Source: Amoebophrya sp. A120 (taxonomy: Eukaryota; Sar; Dinophyceae; Syndiniales; Amoebophryaceae). Taken from it: a DNA stretch of 64,000 nt. The stretch covers positions 7,160,743-7,224,742 of the forward strand of contig CAJINV010000002.1 in assembly GCA_905178155.1 (NCBI GenBank), given 5' to 3'. The notes below the pieces were generated by a model. That model worked only from the letters and a program-made list of their open reading frames with translations, had not been told where the DNA came from and searched no databases. Positions 43,840 to 58,800 of the stretch are shown in pieces (the stretch's first letter is position 1; every line of letters starts with the position of its first letter). Made by a program: the position numbers and the translations under genes.

Positions 43840-46800
43840 ATGACAGGCAAACCTGCTCCTGCGAACAAGACAAATGCATCAAAGCGGAACAATTCCTCTT
43901 ATGATGACGATAAATTTTTCGCCACTCTTGCCAAGTTGGAGCAGCAGCAGGATCACGAACATCAACTCAGTGGTGAGACGGGCAGCGAAAATGAATCTCA
44001 ACTGCGATCGACGCATCAGCACAAAAAGACGAGCGCCACCGGAAGGACCGAGAACGCGTCGCAGGATCAGCAACCTCGACTTGGTTCGTCTGGGGCACTG
44101 CAAGGAGACCACGGGGGGTTGTTGGCGGCGCAGGTCGCCGAAAAGCTCCGAAAGCAGACAAAGATTCGGCATCACGAACCAGAAAGCTGCCTGTCATCAG
44201 CTGGGAAGGTAAAACGAATCCGAATCGGGGAAGGTTGGACAGACAAAGGCGCGGTGGGGGCGGCGGAAGGGGACCGAGACGCAGATGAGATGACCAGAAA
44301 CAACGTCGCTCGAGTCAGTGAAAGTTTCGAGATGTTGCAGAACGGGGAAGAATCAGAAAGCCGAAGTCGTCTGGCAACATATGTTGATGCTACTGCAAGA
44401 CCGGCAGCCCCGTTCCTCTTCTACCAAGGAGCAGCAGCAGTGGCTCAAAATGCAGCACCCAGTCGTGGCTCGACAGCGGATAATGTTGATCGGAACAGGA
44501 ATACGACCACGACATCTCGCGGCCGCGAGCAGGACAGCGACCCGAAAATTATTGGCAACAAGAAGAACACGACCTTCAAAACCTTCCCGTTCCCTCGCGA
44601 GCAGATCGGGGGCTCTTCGTCCTCGACGGCGCCGCTAAATAGCAGGTACCCGAACAGCGCCGATAACTTCTTCTACTATGAAGGTGAGGCGACTGAGGAG
44701 GAACAGGAAGTGAGTAGTTATTCCCAAAATCATGAAGCGGGGAACGACACGACGTCCATTGCCTCCGCCATGGACCAATTTGAGAAACGACTGCAGATAA
44801 AGCTTGACCGGCTGCAGCGGGAGCACCTGGAGCCGCAGCTCGGCAGGCGGATGGACAAAATTTTTCAAAAGGACAGGAAGTACGATCATTCTGGTGAGTA
44901 TCCACAAAAAAACAAACATACCCATCCATTTTTTGCATGAGCATGACACATGTTGCATGACAAATTGGATGGGGATGGTTTTTTTTTGTGGATAGTAAGC
45001 TGGACGCACAGCTGCAGCAGGAACACCACGGGAAACTGCGGAAAATGCAGGAGGAGCTGCGGAATTACGAGGCGGGGGAGAATAAGTCTGGCGCCAGTGC
45101 TGAAGGTACACGTACAACTTCTAACCACGGCGCAGGTACTAGATCGAACTTGTTTACTCCATCCGCCACGAAAGCCGCAAAGGAACAGCACAAGCTGCAC
45201 AACATTCGAGACCGGCGCGAACAGGAGGAGCAAGGGCGTTTGCAGGACGAATTTGAGCTGCTCATGAAGCAGCACCGGGACTTGATGCTGGAAAATCGAA
45301 AATTGCTATCCGGGGGGAAAGAATCTCAATATAATTGATCAAGCCTCTTCTTCGTTATGCCACTGTTACGTATTTTTGCAAGTGCCCACGACCCATTTTA
45401 TGCAAACATGATATTGTGGACGGATGCATTGTGCAACTCTTAGCAGATAGTACATACAGTGAGCCGCGGTCCCGCGGAGCGCTGCATCACAATAGCCATG
45501 GCCTAGGTCGGAGGACAGTCTGAGAACGGTGCATCAAATATTTAACGGGCTTCATTTGCATCAGGATAAACGTACGGGGAAAAAGTGGAAGTGTCGGGCA
45601 AAATGTTTGCCGAGCTCGAGGAGAAAAAGCGGGAGCTAGAAGCCTACAAAATCGATGCGGAGCTGAGTCGTGTCGGTAACAACTTTCAGATCATGCGATA
45701 GTGGAGCACGTTGAATGTTGAAGTCTTTCTTTGCAGGAGACAAATGTTGTTTGCTGTTTCCTCCGCAGGAAGATGTTGGCATCTGCGACAGTGTATTAAA
45801 CATAGGATAGAGATGGCTCTTGTGCATCAAATATGGTTGCCTTTTTGATGTAAAAAATGCAAAACTACCTGCACCACAACACACACAGGTCGTGCCGGCG
45901 TCGATCCGGACACGTATTACCGGGAGCTGCGGAAGAACCTGGACCGGTTGCGGAGCGATAAGCAGGATCTGTTCTGGTCAAAGGGCCAGGAGCACTGGAT
46001 CGCGGAGCGGGATCGGTTGCGGGCGGAGATCGAGGCGTATAAAGTGGAATTAGAGGTGCAGAAGGGGATCGAGTCCAGTGAGAAGAAGAACAAAGCGAAA
46101 GCCGACCGGCAAGAGGTCGAAAAGATGAAAGCAGCAGCGAAAAATTCGCACATAAAGCTCGATTTCGACAAGACCAATCCTGTCGTGACCAAACTCGACG
46201 CGGCGATGCAAACGGAGCCGGTGAAGCTACGGGTTGGCGGCGAAAGTTACTACGGTCTGGCGGGGGCAGAGGCCCGAGACCGGTTGATGGCGGGGGAAGA
46301 CGGAGTTTCGCCCCTGTTCTCTTCGGTAAACGCCGGCACGAAAATGCAGCGGAGCGAGGCCATGTTTGGGCTGTCGCCCATGTTGCCAACCGGTGATGAG
46401 TATCCACTGCAACAGTGTTTCTTACTTACTCGTACTAATTGCAGCACAGGATGTTGACGAATCTATTTTCTTACCTGAAGCTGACTCCGCATACTGCAAA
46501 TTGCGTTTTTTCATCATCTCTTGCAAAAATTTGTGATGCAAATCATACTTCTGCTAGTGTAGTGCGATGCTTTTGCAATGCATAATAAGATGGAGGACGG
46601 CCTGCTGGTCGGGGGAGATGAAGAGGAGGACAGCGACGAGGACCAGCTCCTCGGAGACGAACTCGAAGAGGAGTTCGACACTGCGACGGCAAGTTTTGCA
46701 AATACGCAGAACGCGGCGGGTATCAAATGTAAAAATGTCTGGGTCTGGAAGATTGTGAGATTTGTCATGCATATCTCGGGTCACGCAAATGGCGTCTGAT

Positions 46801-49800
46801 GCAGGCAAAAGCATCACAGGTTTCGCGCACGCCTCATGATGCCTGTCCCGCATGAGAAACTTCCTACTTGCGTGCCAAGAAGTGGACAGCTTTTGGCGCT
46901 CATGCAACGCAAAATTTTGTGTGTTCCAGAGTTTGCATCACAAGTTCCAACCCTTCCAGACCCAGACACTTTTACATTTGATAGCGGAAAAGCAGCGGAG
47001 ACAGAAGCGAAAGAGAGTGCTGCAAATGCAGCGAAAGAACATTCGGCCAAAGGGGCATTTGCTGCGGCAGGAACTACTGCAACACCAGTCGGAAGAGCAG
47101 AGACGCGAGAAGCGCAAGGAGCAGATGTTCGGGGACAAACGGAGGAAAAAGCGGAAAAAATTTTTGAACGCAAAAACACAACTACAGACGAAAAACAAAA
47201 CGACTATAGAGAATGGTCATGTGTCCGAGTCCGACGAGGAGATTGCCACCGCCGCGGAAAACACAGCGTTTCTGCTCTCCGGTTACGAGATCAAGGGGTT
47301 TCGGGTTATCATAGAGGCCCGGTTGTTCCGCGTGAAACAGCGTATTAACGCGCTGGAGAAGAAGAAGGAGGAGCTTGCGCTCGTGATCTCCGAGAAGAAC
47401 AAAAAAGCCGGGCAAATTGTCGAAGCCGCGATGCAAAAGGCGGAGAAACTTTTGACCAGATTGTCCGCGCAACAGTTCACGGTGTTCGAAGTTTTTGCCT
47501 ATTTCCCGTCCTACGCGAACGGCGAAGACCCGGAAGACGAAGTGGACATTGACTTGCGGGAGATCTGGAAACTCGACCCAGGATTGGGCGAGGGCATCGT
47601 GTACCTGCGCGAACTGCTTGATCCCTTTGTACTGAATGGGAAGCACCTGGGGCTGAAGAACGATAATATGGGCGCTGCAGCAGGAGGAGGAAAAAGCAAT
47701 CAAGCGAAAATAGCAGCTGCCTCCGCAAGTAAAGGCCAACAACTGTGGAACTACACGAATGTCGAGAGCATTGACGTGGAGGTGAACGAAGCGGAAGTTG
47801 CAAAAAACGCAACTGGTGACGACGACCCGTTTTCGCTCGATTCGAAACCCCTCGTATGCATTGCAAAAGTATCGTACTAGTATAAATTGCATCACAAATT
47901 TTGGCAAGAAGAAAAGTGGAACTTGTAGTGCTGTTTTACCTTAGGAAGGAGATTTGTCATGCATATTTGCAATTAGTACGACTACGATACTTTTGCACAG
48001 GATACCTCGTAACCCGGTACAAGCTGTGGCGGGACAGGAGATATCGACTGTAAAAATGTCTGGGTCTGGAAAAGTGAAACTTGTCATGCTAAATCTGAAT
48101 CATACAAAAATCTGTGTTGCATGATTACGAATAAAGCTGTTCACTTTTGAGAAGGCCGAGAGGCAGTTTGTCATGCGGAAAAGGCATAGTAAAGATCTCA
48201 CAGAATCTGTGATGCTACGGCATGCATCACAGACCTCACACGTCATGCAAAACCTGCATCACAAGTCTGGCATTCTTCCAGACCCAGACACTTTTGCAAT
48301 CCATAGGAAACAGCACGGACAGATCTTCGAGAAGGAGCAGAAATTCCGGGAGCTGCAGCTGCGGAAAGCGCAGGGTGCGGTCGACGCCGCAAAGCAGTTT
48401 TACCAGTCCGAGCAAACGAGGCATCTGCAGAAACACGCTGGCGGAGCGGCAGGTGAAACAACGAAGTACAAACTGCAGCCCACGTCGACGTTGTCGCACG
48501 CGTCGCTTGCCGGTGTCGCGAGCATCATGGCGCGGAAGGTGAAGGCGTTGACGAGCACGGGAGATCCATCTTCAGAGGACCACACAGGCGAGAAGAATCT
48601 CCAGGATGCGATGCACGCGCAAAACCGAGAGCACGAACTGGAGGAGAGAAGTGCCGATCTGAACACGGTTTGCATGCTTTTATCCCACCTCCACGGCCAG
48701 CGGGCCAACGTGCTGACGAAGTTGAAGCAGCAGCAAAAAATCGAGCAACAGCTCGAAGAAGAGCGGAAGGAGAAGGAACGGATCGAGCTCGAGAAGCAGA
48801 AACGGGCACTGGACGTGACCACCAAATTTGTGCAGCTGAACGACGCGGAGAATTACCCGGTGGAGCTGCAACTCGACCAGGCCATTACCAGGGCGGAGGA
48901 GAGGCGGTTGGAATTGCTCACGCAAGATATTGAAGACATCTCGGAGTTGTTGGCCAGCGCGGTGGCGAAACGGAAGCAGTTGGCGGAAGAGAGAATGTTC
49001 ATGGAAAACAAGCGCGACGCGAACGTGAAGAGCGTTCTGCTGAAGAGCCAGGAGCGGCGGGAGTTGGAGGAGAGGTTTGTTGAAAATTGCATGAACGAAA
49101 TGAGTATGCATTGCAAAAGAACTATCGTGATCGTACTAGTATGTATTGCAGTGCAGCACGAGACACCAATTCGTTGCTTAGCTAATTCAGCTGGAAAAAA
49201 TTGTCATGCTATCTAATACCAAGTACGATCATACAGATACTTTTGCAATGCATACTGAGGTGGGAAGATTTGGAAAAGTGCTCCAGCAAAATGTTACGCG
49301 ACACGTACAAAGTTACGCAGGCAATCGAGGCTGGGAACAAGAAAAGCAAAGATAGTGGGGAAGTAGAGGAGCGACCAAAGGGCGGGAGCACGACCCAGCA
49401 CAGAGAGGCTTCATCTACAACTTCTGCAGCAGCTGTAGTTGATGAACAAAATAAAGTCCTGCAACAGGTCGAGAAGGGCTACCAGGAGCATTTGTCGAGC
49501 TTTATGGAGAACATCCGTAGTTTGAAAAACCACAGCAAATTCGGCGACGTGGAATTGGAGCAGAAAGCACATCTAGAAGCGCTGCAACAGTTCCGCAAGG
49601 CGTTTGGGCACCACAACTTGGAAAAAAAGGAGCTGAAGAAGGCGTTGCATTTGTTGAACAAGTTATCCACAGAAAAACACCCATCCACATCCAATTTGTC
49701 ACGCAGAACACGTATAAAATCGCGTGCTTGTCATGCAAAAAATGGATGTGGATGGGTTTTTTTCTGTGGATACAAGTTTAAGGAATTCGACACCACGGTC

Positions 49801-52800
49801 GTCGAGGAGGTCAAGAAGTTCGAGAAAGAGATCAACTTGGAGAAACTCCGGATCTCCTCGGAAATTCGGGATTGCGACCAGGAGGACATTCGCGAGGAGT
49901 TGCGGATGGAACGGAGGAGACTAGACGTCTTAGACCGTGACTTGATCGACCACATGAGCGCTTTCCGGGAAATCGAACGGCAGGAAGACCGGATTACGCG
50001 ACGCATGAAGGAAAGCGACCCGGGCTTGGAGATTTCGCAGCCTGGTGGAGGAGATCATGGGCAGAAGACGAGGAACATAGGGGCATTGATGTTGAACAAA
50101 GCTGAAGCTCGTGATCACGATCAACAAGAAAGTGCTGGCGATCCTGCTCCAAATAAAGCTCCAAAAACCGCGGCCACTGCGGCGTTTTCCGGCCTGATGA
50201 CCATCCTTGCGCACAAGGTGGCGAGCAACAGTGACGTGCAGGGAGATGTGAAGACCGCTACGGAGAAAGCGAGCGGGAAGATGAAGATGAAAATGACCGA
50301 TGGTAGCTCTGACGACGAGAATCAGAACAATGATTCCAGTGGAGAACAAAGAAGCAAACAAGCTTCGTCCACGCAGCAAAAACGACTGACCATGCTGGAC
50401 CTGCTTCGCGACCGACACATGCTGCAAAAACTCCTGGTCCACGCGCAACATGCGCTCTTCTCCCGGCGACAGCTGCTGCAGAAAGTCCGGCGACAGAACT
50501 TGCGAGCGCCCAAACCGGATCGCCTGCTAGACGTTCTGTGCGACGAAGAGGTTCGGTCGATTGATTCCCAGTTCCGCTGGCACCACGAGCTGGAGGCGAA
50601 CATGCAGCAATCGTTGCAGCCGAGACTGTTTTCCGCACTGGATGCGACGACAATCTCGACGGTAAAGCAGCTCGAGCAGTACGAAATGATCACGGCCGAT
50701 TTCCTGTACCAGTTGAACCTCCGTCATCGCCTGATTTCTAAGCGCGCGGAGTTCCGGATTCCCATCTGGGCGGAGCTGGAAACTTCGACCAGCTTTCCGG
50801 AAGCGTTTATTCCAGACGAAATGGGAATCGACGCGATAGGAGATCGTGGAGGAATAGAACTACAAGAAAACAGCAGCGAAAAGCTTCTTGAGCATGACTT
50901 GGTTACCACCTCTCTGAAACCACTGGACAATGTTCTGCTCCACATCGCGGACCACGATGCGCACTACGACGTACAGGAAATCATGGACGATGTCCAGGGT
51001 GCGGACGAGAAGCACGGCAAGCAGATGAATGGCCTCGTGAAGTTGGGGAATCAAGCCCCGGAGGGAGAGCAGCAAGGAGACGGCGCAGCAGCACAGCCGA
51101 AAATGAAATCCGAAGAAATCGTCAAAGCGGAGGAAGAGCTCGCGAACTTGCGAAAAGAGGCAGAAAAGTTGTTGCAGGATAAGACGTATCCTGTGCAAAA
51201 CTACCATACTTGGTATGAAGAATTCAAATTGCAGTCATGCGACCTGATATATAAAAAGTAGTCTCTTTCCAGAGCATTACAAATGCCATTTTTCACAAGT
51301 TCATTTTTTTTGATGCAATTTAGTAGCTTGAAGTATGACACTTTTGCCATGCATAGCACTCTCCCGGCGGAGGAAAGAAAGAAGAAGTGGCTGGAACTGA
51401 TGGAGCACGAGATGGACGCGGAGAAGCACCTGGAAGCGGTGCAGGCGAAGGTAAAACTGCTGGAAGTACATATCCTATTTAAAAATGTCCCTACCCCATA
51501 GTTGTAATGCAAATCTGCATGCTGAAAATGTTTCTCATGCGGAGCCCCATGAGAACCATTCTCTAGTCGTGTTTTGAAATTTGTCATGCTCCAATCAGCA
51601 TGGTATGCTAGATCTGTGATGCTGCTCAGCTAGCTCAAACAGCACTACACTACGAATCCAAATTTGTCATGCAAAACAGCCAAAACTTGTGGATTTGTCT
51701 AGCCGATTCCCCATCTTGCCTATGGTGTGGGGACGTTTTTACTCAGGATACTACACCAAGGGGGAGAGGACGGGGATCCGCACTCTTCCACAACAGATAT
51801 GGAGAAAAAGATGCAGGATTTGGTGAACAAAGACGGACAGGAGCCAGAGATGAAAGAAGAATCTACCGGCGCCAGCCTGCAGGGGCTGATGACCGTTTTG
51901 GCCATGCGGGTGAAGCAGTCCGCGGCCGTCGCGAAGGCGGAGGAGGAGGCGAAAACTCAGCACGCGAAAGAGGTGAAAAAGTTCAACGAGAACCGGGTAA
52001 TGTCGGCCCTCGCGGACTTCTCCAAGGCGAATAAGGGTGCGGCGGTGCTGCACGCGAAGGCGTTAGACGCACTTTCTAGTGCGGCTGACTATGGGAAAAA
52101 TGACCGAATTGAGGTGCTGAAAGCCGTCACGACCATTAGTAAGCAAGAGGCGGAGGCGGTGAAGAAGTTTAAGTTGAAGGAAAGAATCAAATCCCTCTTG
52201 GTGCCAAAACGGGACCCGAATTACGTTGCGAAAGAAGGCGAAGGAACCGAAGCGCTAGAAGAGAAAGACGTGTTTTACCAGTTTATGACGGGGGAAACCG
52301 AGAAGAAAATCGCTGAAGCGTTGGCCGCGGAATCACTCACCGAGCACGTCGAGACCGATGTCGGCCGCCTGGCGAATTTGAAACTGAAAACGCAGGCGAA
52401 ACTGGCGAAGTTGCGGAAAGAAATGAACGAAACCGCGAGGAGCAAGAAGGAAGACGAGGAACAGGCGAAACAGACCGCGGAGCAAGAGAAAAAAACCGCG
52501 GAGCAAGAGAAAAAAACCGCGGAAATACTGGAACACGCGAAACAAAGAACCCTGGAGCGCAGCAAAGGGAATCAGTTAGACATTGAAGAACAGAAAAACA
52601 ACCTCGCGGCTTTTGCGATCTTGAAAGACCAAGAACACACAATCGAAATGATTTCCAAAGAAGCACAGCAGGTGACCACTGCTTTCGCGGGTTTCTTGTC
52701 CGATTGGACGGAGAAGGTGACCGACCTGTTTGAGGATGAGGAGGTGCTGAAGGAGAAGCAAAAGCGGATCGAGGAGGCGAAAAAGCGAGTATCGGAAAAA

Positions 52801-55800
52801 ATCGACGACTTGGAAAAGCGCGAAGAGGAACTTGCCGCGGAAATTAAGAAACGAAAAGAGCAATCCACGGCGCAACTCCTCCTTTCCGTCCGGTCAGTGA
52901 AAGTGAAGAACGCGTTCCAGGAGATGATGAAAAAAAAGAAGCAGTCGATGAACGCGTCGGAGCAAGACGAACTGGAGAAGCACGGCGATTTTTTGTCAAA
53001 GGTCGCGAATCGAATGGCCTTATCCGGAGGAATTTCGGCAACGGATAAGAAAAAATCAATCGAAGACCAGAAGCGGAAGCAGGAGCTAAAGACCCTTCTG
53101 AAGACGAAACTTACCGCGGTCAAGGACGAAGTGAAGATCAAATCCATTTTCGGAAAGATGACGGGGCAGGATTCCAAAGTGCGATTTGAGGACGATGCGT
53201 TGTTCGACGAATCTTTCGAATTACAGACTAAATTAGACGAAGAACAGCGAGCGAAAATGTCGTACCAGCAGCTCGCCGACACGAAGGACGCGCTGAAAGC
53301 GCTCGCGTCGGAAGCAAGACGAATCGGTCTGATCCAGTTCCTACTTGCTTTGAAGCGCGGCTCGTTATTTTCCGCTTTGTGGGGGGAAGAGGAGTTAGAG
53401 TTGAAATACCCGAGGACCGGGAACCAGCGGGGCACGAAGCAAGCGGCGTTGCGAAACGCGGATCAATTGCAGGAGGTCGAGGCTGTGTTCAAAGTTCTCG
53501 TTAAGGAGATGGTGTTCCGGAAAAAGGAGAAGCAAAGCGTAAGGGGGAAGAAGCTCGCTAAGCTTGACACTGATTTGGAGTTGGCGAAGAGTGAGTTGAA
53601 GCAAGCGGAGGAGGATTTTGTCAAAGAGAAGGAAAAGCTACAACGGCAAGAATCTTCCGGGATGAACACGAGCAACAAACAACTCCAGGTCGAGGTGGCG
53701 GAGAAGCTGAATAAATTCGAAATCGAGTACAAAGCGAATACGACGAAGCTTCTCCGGAAACAGGGCCAGCTAATCAGTGAGAAGAAACAGATCAAGGGGG
53801 ACCAATTCGCCGAAAGGTCCGAGAGGGAAGAGGTTCTGGACCACTTCTTAGACTACTTGCGAGCTGTTTTGTACCACTCTGGCGAGACGACCGGGCTGTT
53901 TCTAGCGACGTTTCAGAGCAAGAAGGAACTAGCGGAGTCGGAGTCGAAAATTGTAGAGGAAGATAGCGCGGCGGCCGGGGCTTTGAACGGCAACAAGGAC
54001 AAGAGTTCCTCTGAAAACAGCAGTTCCTTTTACCAATCTGACGACTACAAAGCGGAAGCGGCTTTGGACCTGATCCTTCAATACTTGGAGGATTACTACG
54101 CCGATCTCATCGCAACGAAGGAACAGCTCGTGCCGAAGACGAAAAACTACTGGCGTGAGCAGGTGAAAAAGCAGAAAAGGTCCACGCTTTCCGAAAGGCT
54201 TCTGCGCAGAGACGTCGGACTGCGGGAAAACTTGTCGGGAGTGGGAAGTAGCAGTTCTTTCGGAGGGCAAGCGGTGGAGGAGGAGGTCAGGAAGTTGCTA
54301 GATTCGAACCGGAAGGAGAAGAAGGAGGTGATCCAAGAGGCGCTGGAGGTGTTCGATCAGAAGACGATCGAAAATCAGACGGGCGAGTTTGTGGAGAAGC
54401 CGTTTGTGACCTATTTGAATGTTCTGAGTCGGAACACTTCGGAGGAGCTCGTTGCGAAGCTCGCGTCCTCGTCGAGCGGTTCGTTTTTCTACAGCAGTAG
54501 GCAATTGTTCGAGCCGAATGTTGCGGAGTTACTGTCTTTAATCCTCCCCTTTTCCGCGGGGGAAAGACTGGAGTTCGATGCCGTCACCTTACATCAAGAC
54601 TTGGAGCAAAAAGCGTACCAGATCTGCGTGAAAGTCTTCGAGGAAACAGACAGCGGGAAAACGGAGATCTTGCTTCTCTGCGACTTGTTTTCCCAGCTCC
54701 TCGGCAGGGAGAAGCAGTCCTGTCGGGAGCTGGCGCGGAAAGTCATCGTGCGGAAGATCCTGTTGTCTAACCCGCAAGAAGTGCTGGAACAGATAACGCC
54801 GGAGACTTTAGAAAATACTAACCAAAACAGCCCGGATGTTGACCTACAGGGGGATTTTGCCTACCTCGACCGAGTGACGCCGGATTTCACGAGTTCGAAC
54901 GCGAATGGGGTCGGGGAAACCGCTGCAGGTGGATCTTCGTACATGCAAAAGCAGAATAGCCATCTGCACGAATCCTTCGGGCGGCTGGCGATGGCGTTGG
55001 TGTTTGGCCGTTACAGGACGTACGTGGAGGAGTTGCATTGGAAGAACGTGGACGATGTGATTGAAGAAGGTTCCGCTTTTCCAGAGGAGGAAATGAGTCG
55101 GGCAATGGTGAGACTGCGGGCTTTTGAGCAAGAATTTCTCATCCGGAAAACGCCCACCATGAAATTTGCGGATAATGGGCGGGGCGGGCAGAATGGCGGA
55201 GCTTCTGCGGATACGGATCATGTGAACGCGATGAACTCTCCGATGATGTACTACGGAGAGATGGAAGCGATCTCGTCGGGCAAACGAATGTTGAAAAAGA
55301 AGAAGCTGTCTAGCAATGACAGACTGGGATCATCATCGTCAGGATCCGCGCTTGGCAGTGGATTTGGAAATAGTGGTAAATCGAAAATGTTGAGTAAAAA
55401 GAAGCAAAAGAGCATGATTTTCTTCGGTCGTTCCGCGACGCTGGACCAACTCCCCGAGTACCCGACAGCGGTTGTCCCCGGGAGAGACGGCATGGATGAC
55501 TTTGTTTTCCGAGACGTACTGGGTTTGGATACCAGCAAACAGGGTGGTTTAATATCCCTCGCGTCGGGTGACGAAACGAAGTACCTTCTGGATTCCCACA
55601 AATTGCTGATCGCGACGGTTGCGCGGATGATGCGGGCATTGGCATTTTCGCTGGAGTACACCACTTTTTTGAAGCACAAGTTCCTGGAAAACCCGGATTT
55701 GCTGTCCAGCAAAACGGCGTCCGGGGCCTCGGATTTGAAGCTGGCGCGGAAGCATTTTCGGTTCATCCAAGATTTTAAGCGCGGGATTTTGGAAAGAGTG

Positions 55801-58800
55801 AACACACTGCAGATCCGGCTGGCGTTCGAATTCTTCTTCAAGACAGACGTCGCGGACAAATACATCGACTTGGAGCGGAAATCGCTGGGCGAGCCGGTGC
55901 CGGTTTTCTCGGAAAATTACCCGAACGCGTACGAGTTTCAGGTCTTTGGATCGGGCGAGGCGCTGTTCTTCGCGAACCAATTTAGGAACGCTTTGCCGGT
56001 CATTTTGAACTGCGACGAGAACACTTCCAGATTGCGGAAGGCGAACAAAGCGGAGCAGGAAGGAATGCGGGCGCAGTACGGGGGAAGAGGTGCTGGTGGG
56101 GGCAAGAAAATGAAAGGCGCAGGAGGAGTTAGTGAAGTTGATGACCGAGGAGGGTCGAATAGTAGAGCGTCGGGGGATCAAACTTCTTCCTCCAAAACAG
56201 AACAGCACCAGCAAGACGGCACGTTGGCCACCGATCCAAATCAAGACTACGCCTCGATGTTTGCGGAGTTTGTCACGGCACAGGCGGAGGGGTTACGAAG
56301 GAACCACCTGATACTTCACGACAGCGACTATTTTGGCTACCTCCCGACAGACCGCGACAGCAAGAACAGCCACGAGCCCCTGTTTCAGGTTTCGGACCTC
56401 ATGCCTTTCGTCGAAGCAGTGAATCAATTTTCTTTGCAGGCGGTGCAAGTCCAAGATCTGCTTGTCCTGTTGGCCCATGGCGGGGAGGAGTGGTCTTTGC
56501 GGCATCAGCAGAACATCAGTCATCAACAAACGGCGCAACAAGCAAGAACCTCCGACAGTACCGCGGCAGCGGAGTCACTCAAACAACTTTCGGACCAGAT
56601 GCGGAACTCGAAATTTTTCGAATTCTTTCTGCACGAGACGGAGGTGGTGCGACTCCCGGAGGAAAGGTGGCGCGAGGCCGGGGACCCACTTTTAGAGACG
56701 GGGGAATTCGACTCAGATGGTTCGAGCTTCGAAGAAGTGGAAGTAGAAGCGAACAGTTCTCCCGGGATCAAGAAAACCAATGGTACGGCGGCCGCCCCGG
56801 TCTTGTTCATGAATGATGCTGATTATGGTCCGCCTGCGCCGGGCACGCAGCCGCAATCAACACGAGGTCGAGCAGGGCTAGCTGTTTTTTCTTCACGCGT
56901 AGGAGCTGGTCCGACAGCCAACACCGGAATTTTGAAACACGATGAAGATACAACTACAACAAACAGCGAGAAAAAGTTTCGCTTCCCACCGTCTTCTTCT
57001 GCAGCACGTAGTACCTCCCGTGCGAGGGATAGGTTAGCACATCCGGAGAGCACGATGAAGATGAAACAAACGCCAAGTTTTTGCGCGTCGCCCTTCTCCT
57101 TGCTTTTCTCAAGTCAGCAAGCTGCGACCACGCAGGCTGAAGTTCGTGAAGATGACGACGACTTGACAAGCGAAGTGCAAGCGCTCGATCATAATTCATC
57201 CGACGACGAAGGAACAAGTGGCCGCGAAGGAGTAGTAGACCTGTCCCCCGGCGATTCCCTAGTCTACGGCCTAGAGGACGATGTTGAGGCTGGGGACCAT
57301 GATGACAGCAATGGTTTTCATCCGAAGTACGCCGAGCGGGTGGGGGCTGGAAGCTACAACTCCAGTCCCTACCGTCTCCTCTCCTCGAGCACAGGAGCTT
57401 TGCACTCTACATCGTCACTTCGACCGAATTTCCTCTTCTACAACGACAGCAACACGAGTACAACCGCCCAGAAAATCTTTTTCATCGACGAAAAGACCAT
57501 TCCGAAACCGCCTTCCGAACCCGTCCCCTTCCTGTACGGCATGCTCAGCGCCAGTTTGTCTTCCAGCAAGTACCGGGAATTCGGGATTTCCGGTTGGGAG
57601 CAGCGGTCCATTGACAAAGATGTCGTACTGGCGGACGAGTCGGAGATATCCGGGACGGACAAAGTCCGACAATTATTCGGTATCAAACTGGACTGGCGGA
57701 AGTTTCCGATCGTTTTAGTTACCGAAGTGGACGAAAAAACGCCAGACGGGTCGGACAACTCCCGGGCGACGAAGGGAGGCATCGTGGTCGGGGATATGCT
57801 GGTGTTGATCAACGGCGAGCGAATCACCACCGTCGCGCAATTGCGGATCGATCCCGCCACCGAAAAGAAAAACGCCCATCCGGACAGCGTCTTGATTTCC
57901 ATGGTGGCGAAGCGGGTGAAGGCGGAAAAGGCGACCATTTGCTCCTGGCTGTTCCTGCGGAAGAAATACCAGTGCCAACTGCGGCAAATTTCCTACAAAC
58001 CGGGAACGGATGGGGAGTTCGGGATTACTAGGTTTCTCGACAACAGCTGCGAGATCTCGGAAGTATCGGATACCTCGAGCGAGCAAAATTGGGCGAAGAA
58101 AAACGAAGTCAAAGTGGGAGACTCGGTATTGTTTTTCGACGCAGATTTTTTGCTCAAGAGACCGGAAAAGCTCTCTCTACCCGCGACCACAGCGAAGAAC
58201 TCGGTGGAAGTGCTGGTGTTTCGCAAAATGCCCGGCTTTGACAAAAGACTCAACGAATCCAACGTGGCGAGACCACTATCTCCGACGTGGGAGCAGCTGA
58301 TCCAGAGATTCACGTCGAAGTGGGAGGTTGGAACAGGTACAAGTACTGGCGGTGGAAATGCAGCAGCCTCAGCAAGCTTCGCAGGAAACAAACCAGCGAT
58401 CACTTCCTCTCTCGCGGCGTCCGCGTCTTCGTCCAGTTCCGTAGTTCCTTCTTCCCTCAAGCGGGTCTGCAACCGGTCCGCGCCTCCCTCCACGCAGTTC
58501 CTATACGCGATTCTCGCGGCGTCCATAAAAGCCGATAAGTACGCCGATTTCGGCATGTCGGGGTGGCAGCAATCCAGTGTCGATGAGCAAGTGCTCGACG
58601 ACGAGCAGCTCACTTCTGACGAGAAGATGATGAAATTGTTCGGGATCACACTCGACTGGCTGAATTTCCCCGTTGTCACGGTTTCGAAACAAGAAGCGGC
58701 GAACGCAAACGGGGAAAAAACGCGGGCCGCGAGCGGGAACATTGTCGAGGGGGATATGCTTTTACTGTTGAACGGGGAACTATGGAAGCGTCAGGATTGA

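Noticed and set aside
44894-44999. Canonical GT-AG reading of the family E introner (GTGAGT...GATAG)
   Set aside because: GT at 44894 to AG at 44995 is 102 nt and breaks the reading frame; only the 101-nt direct-repeat excision joins the two coding blocks.
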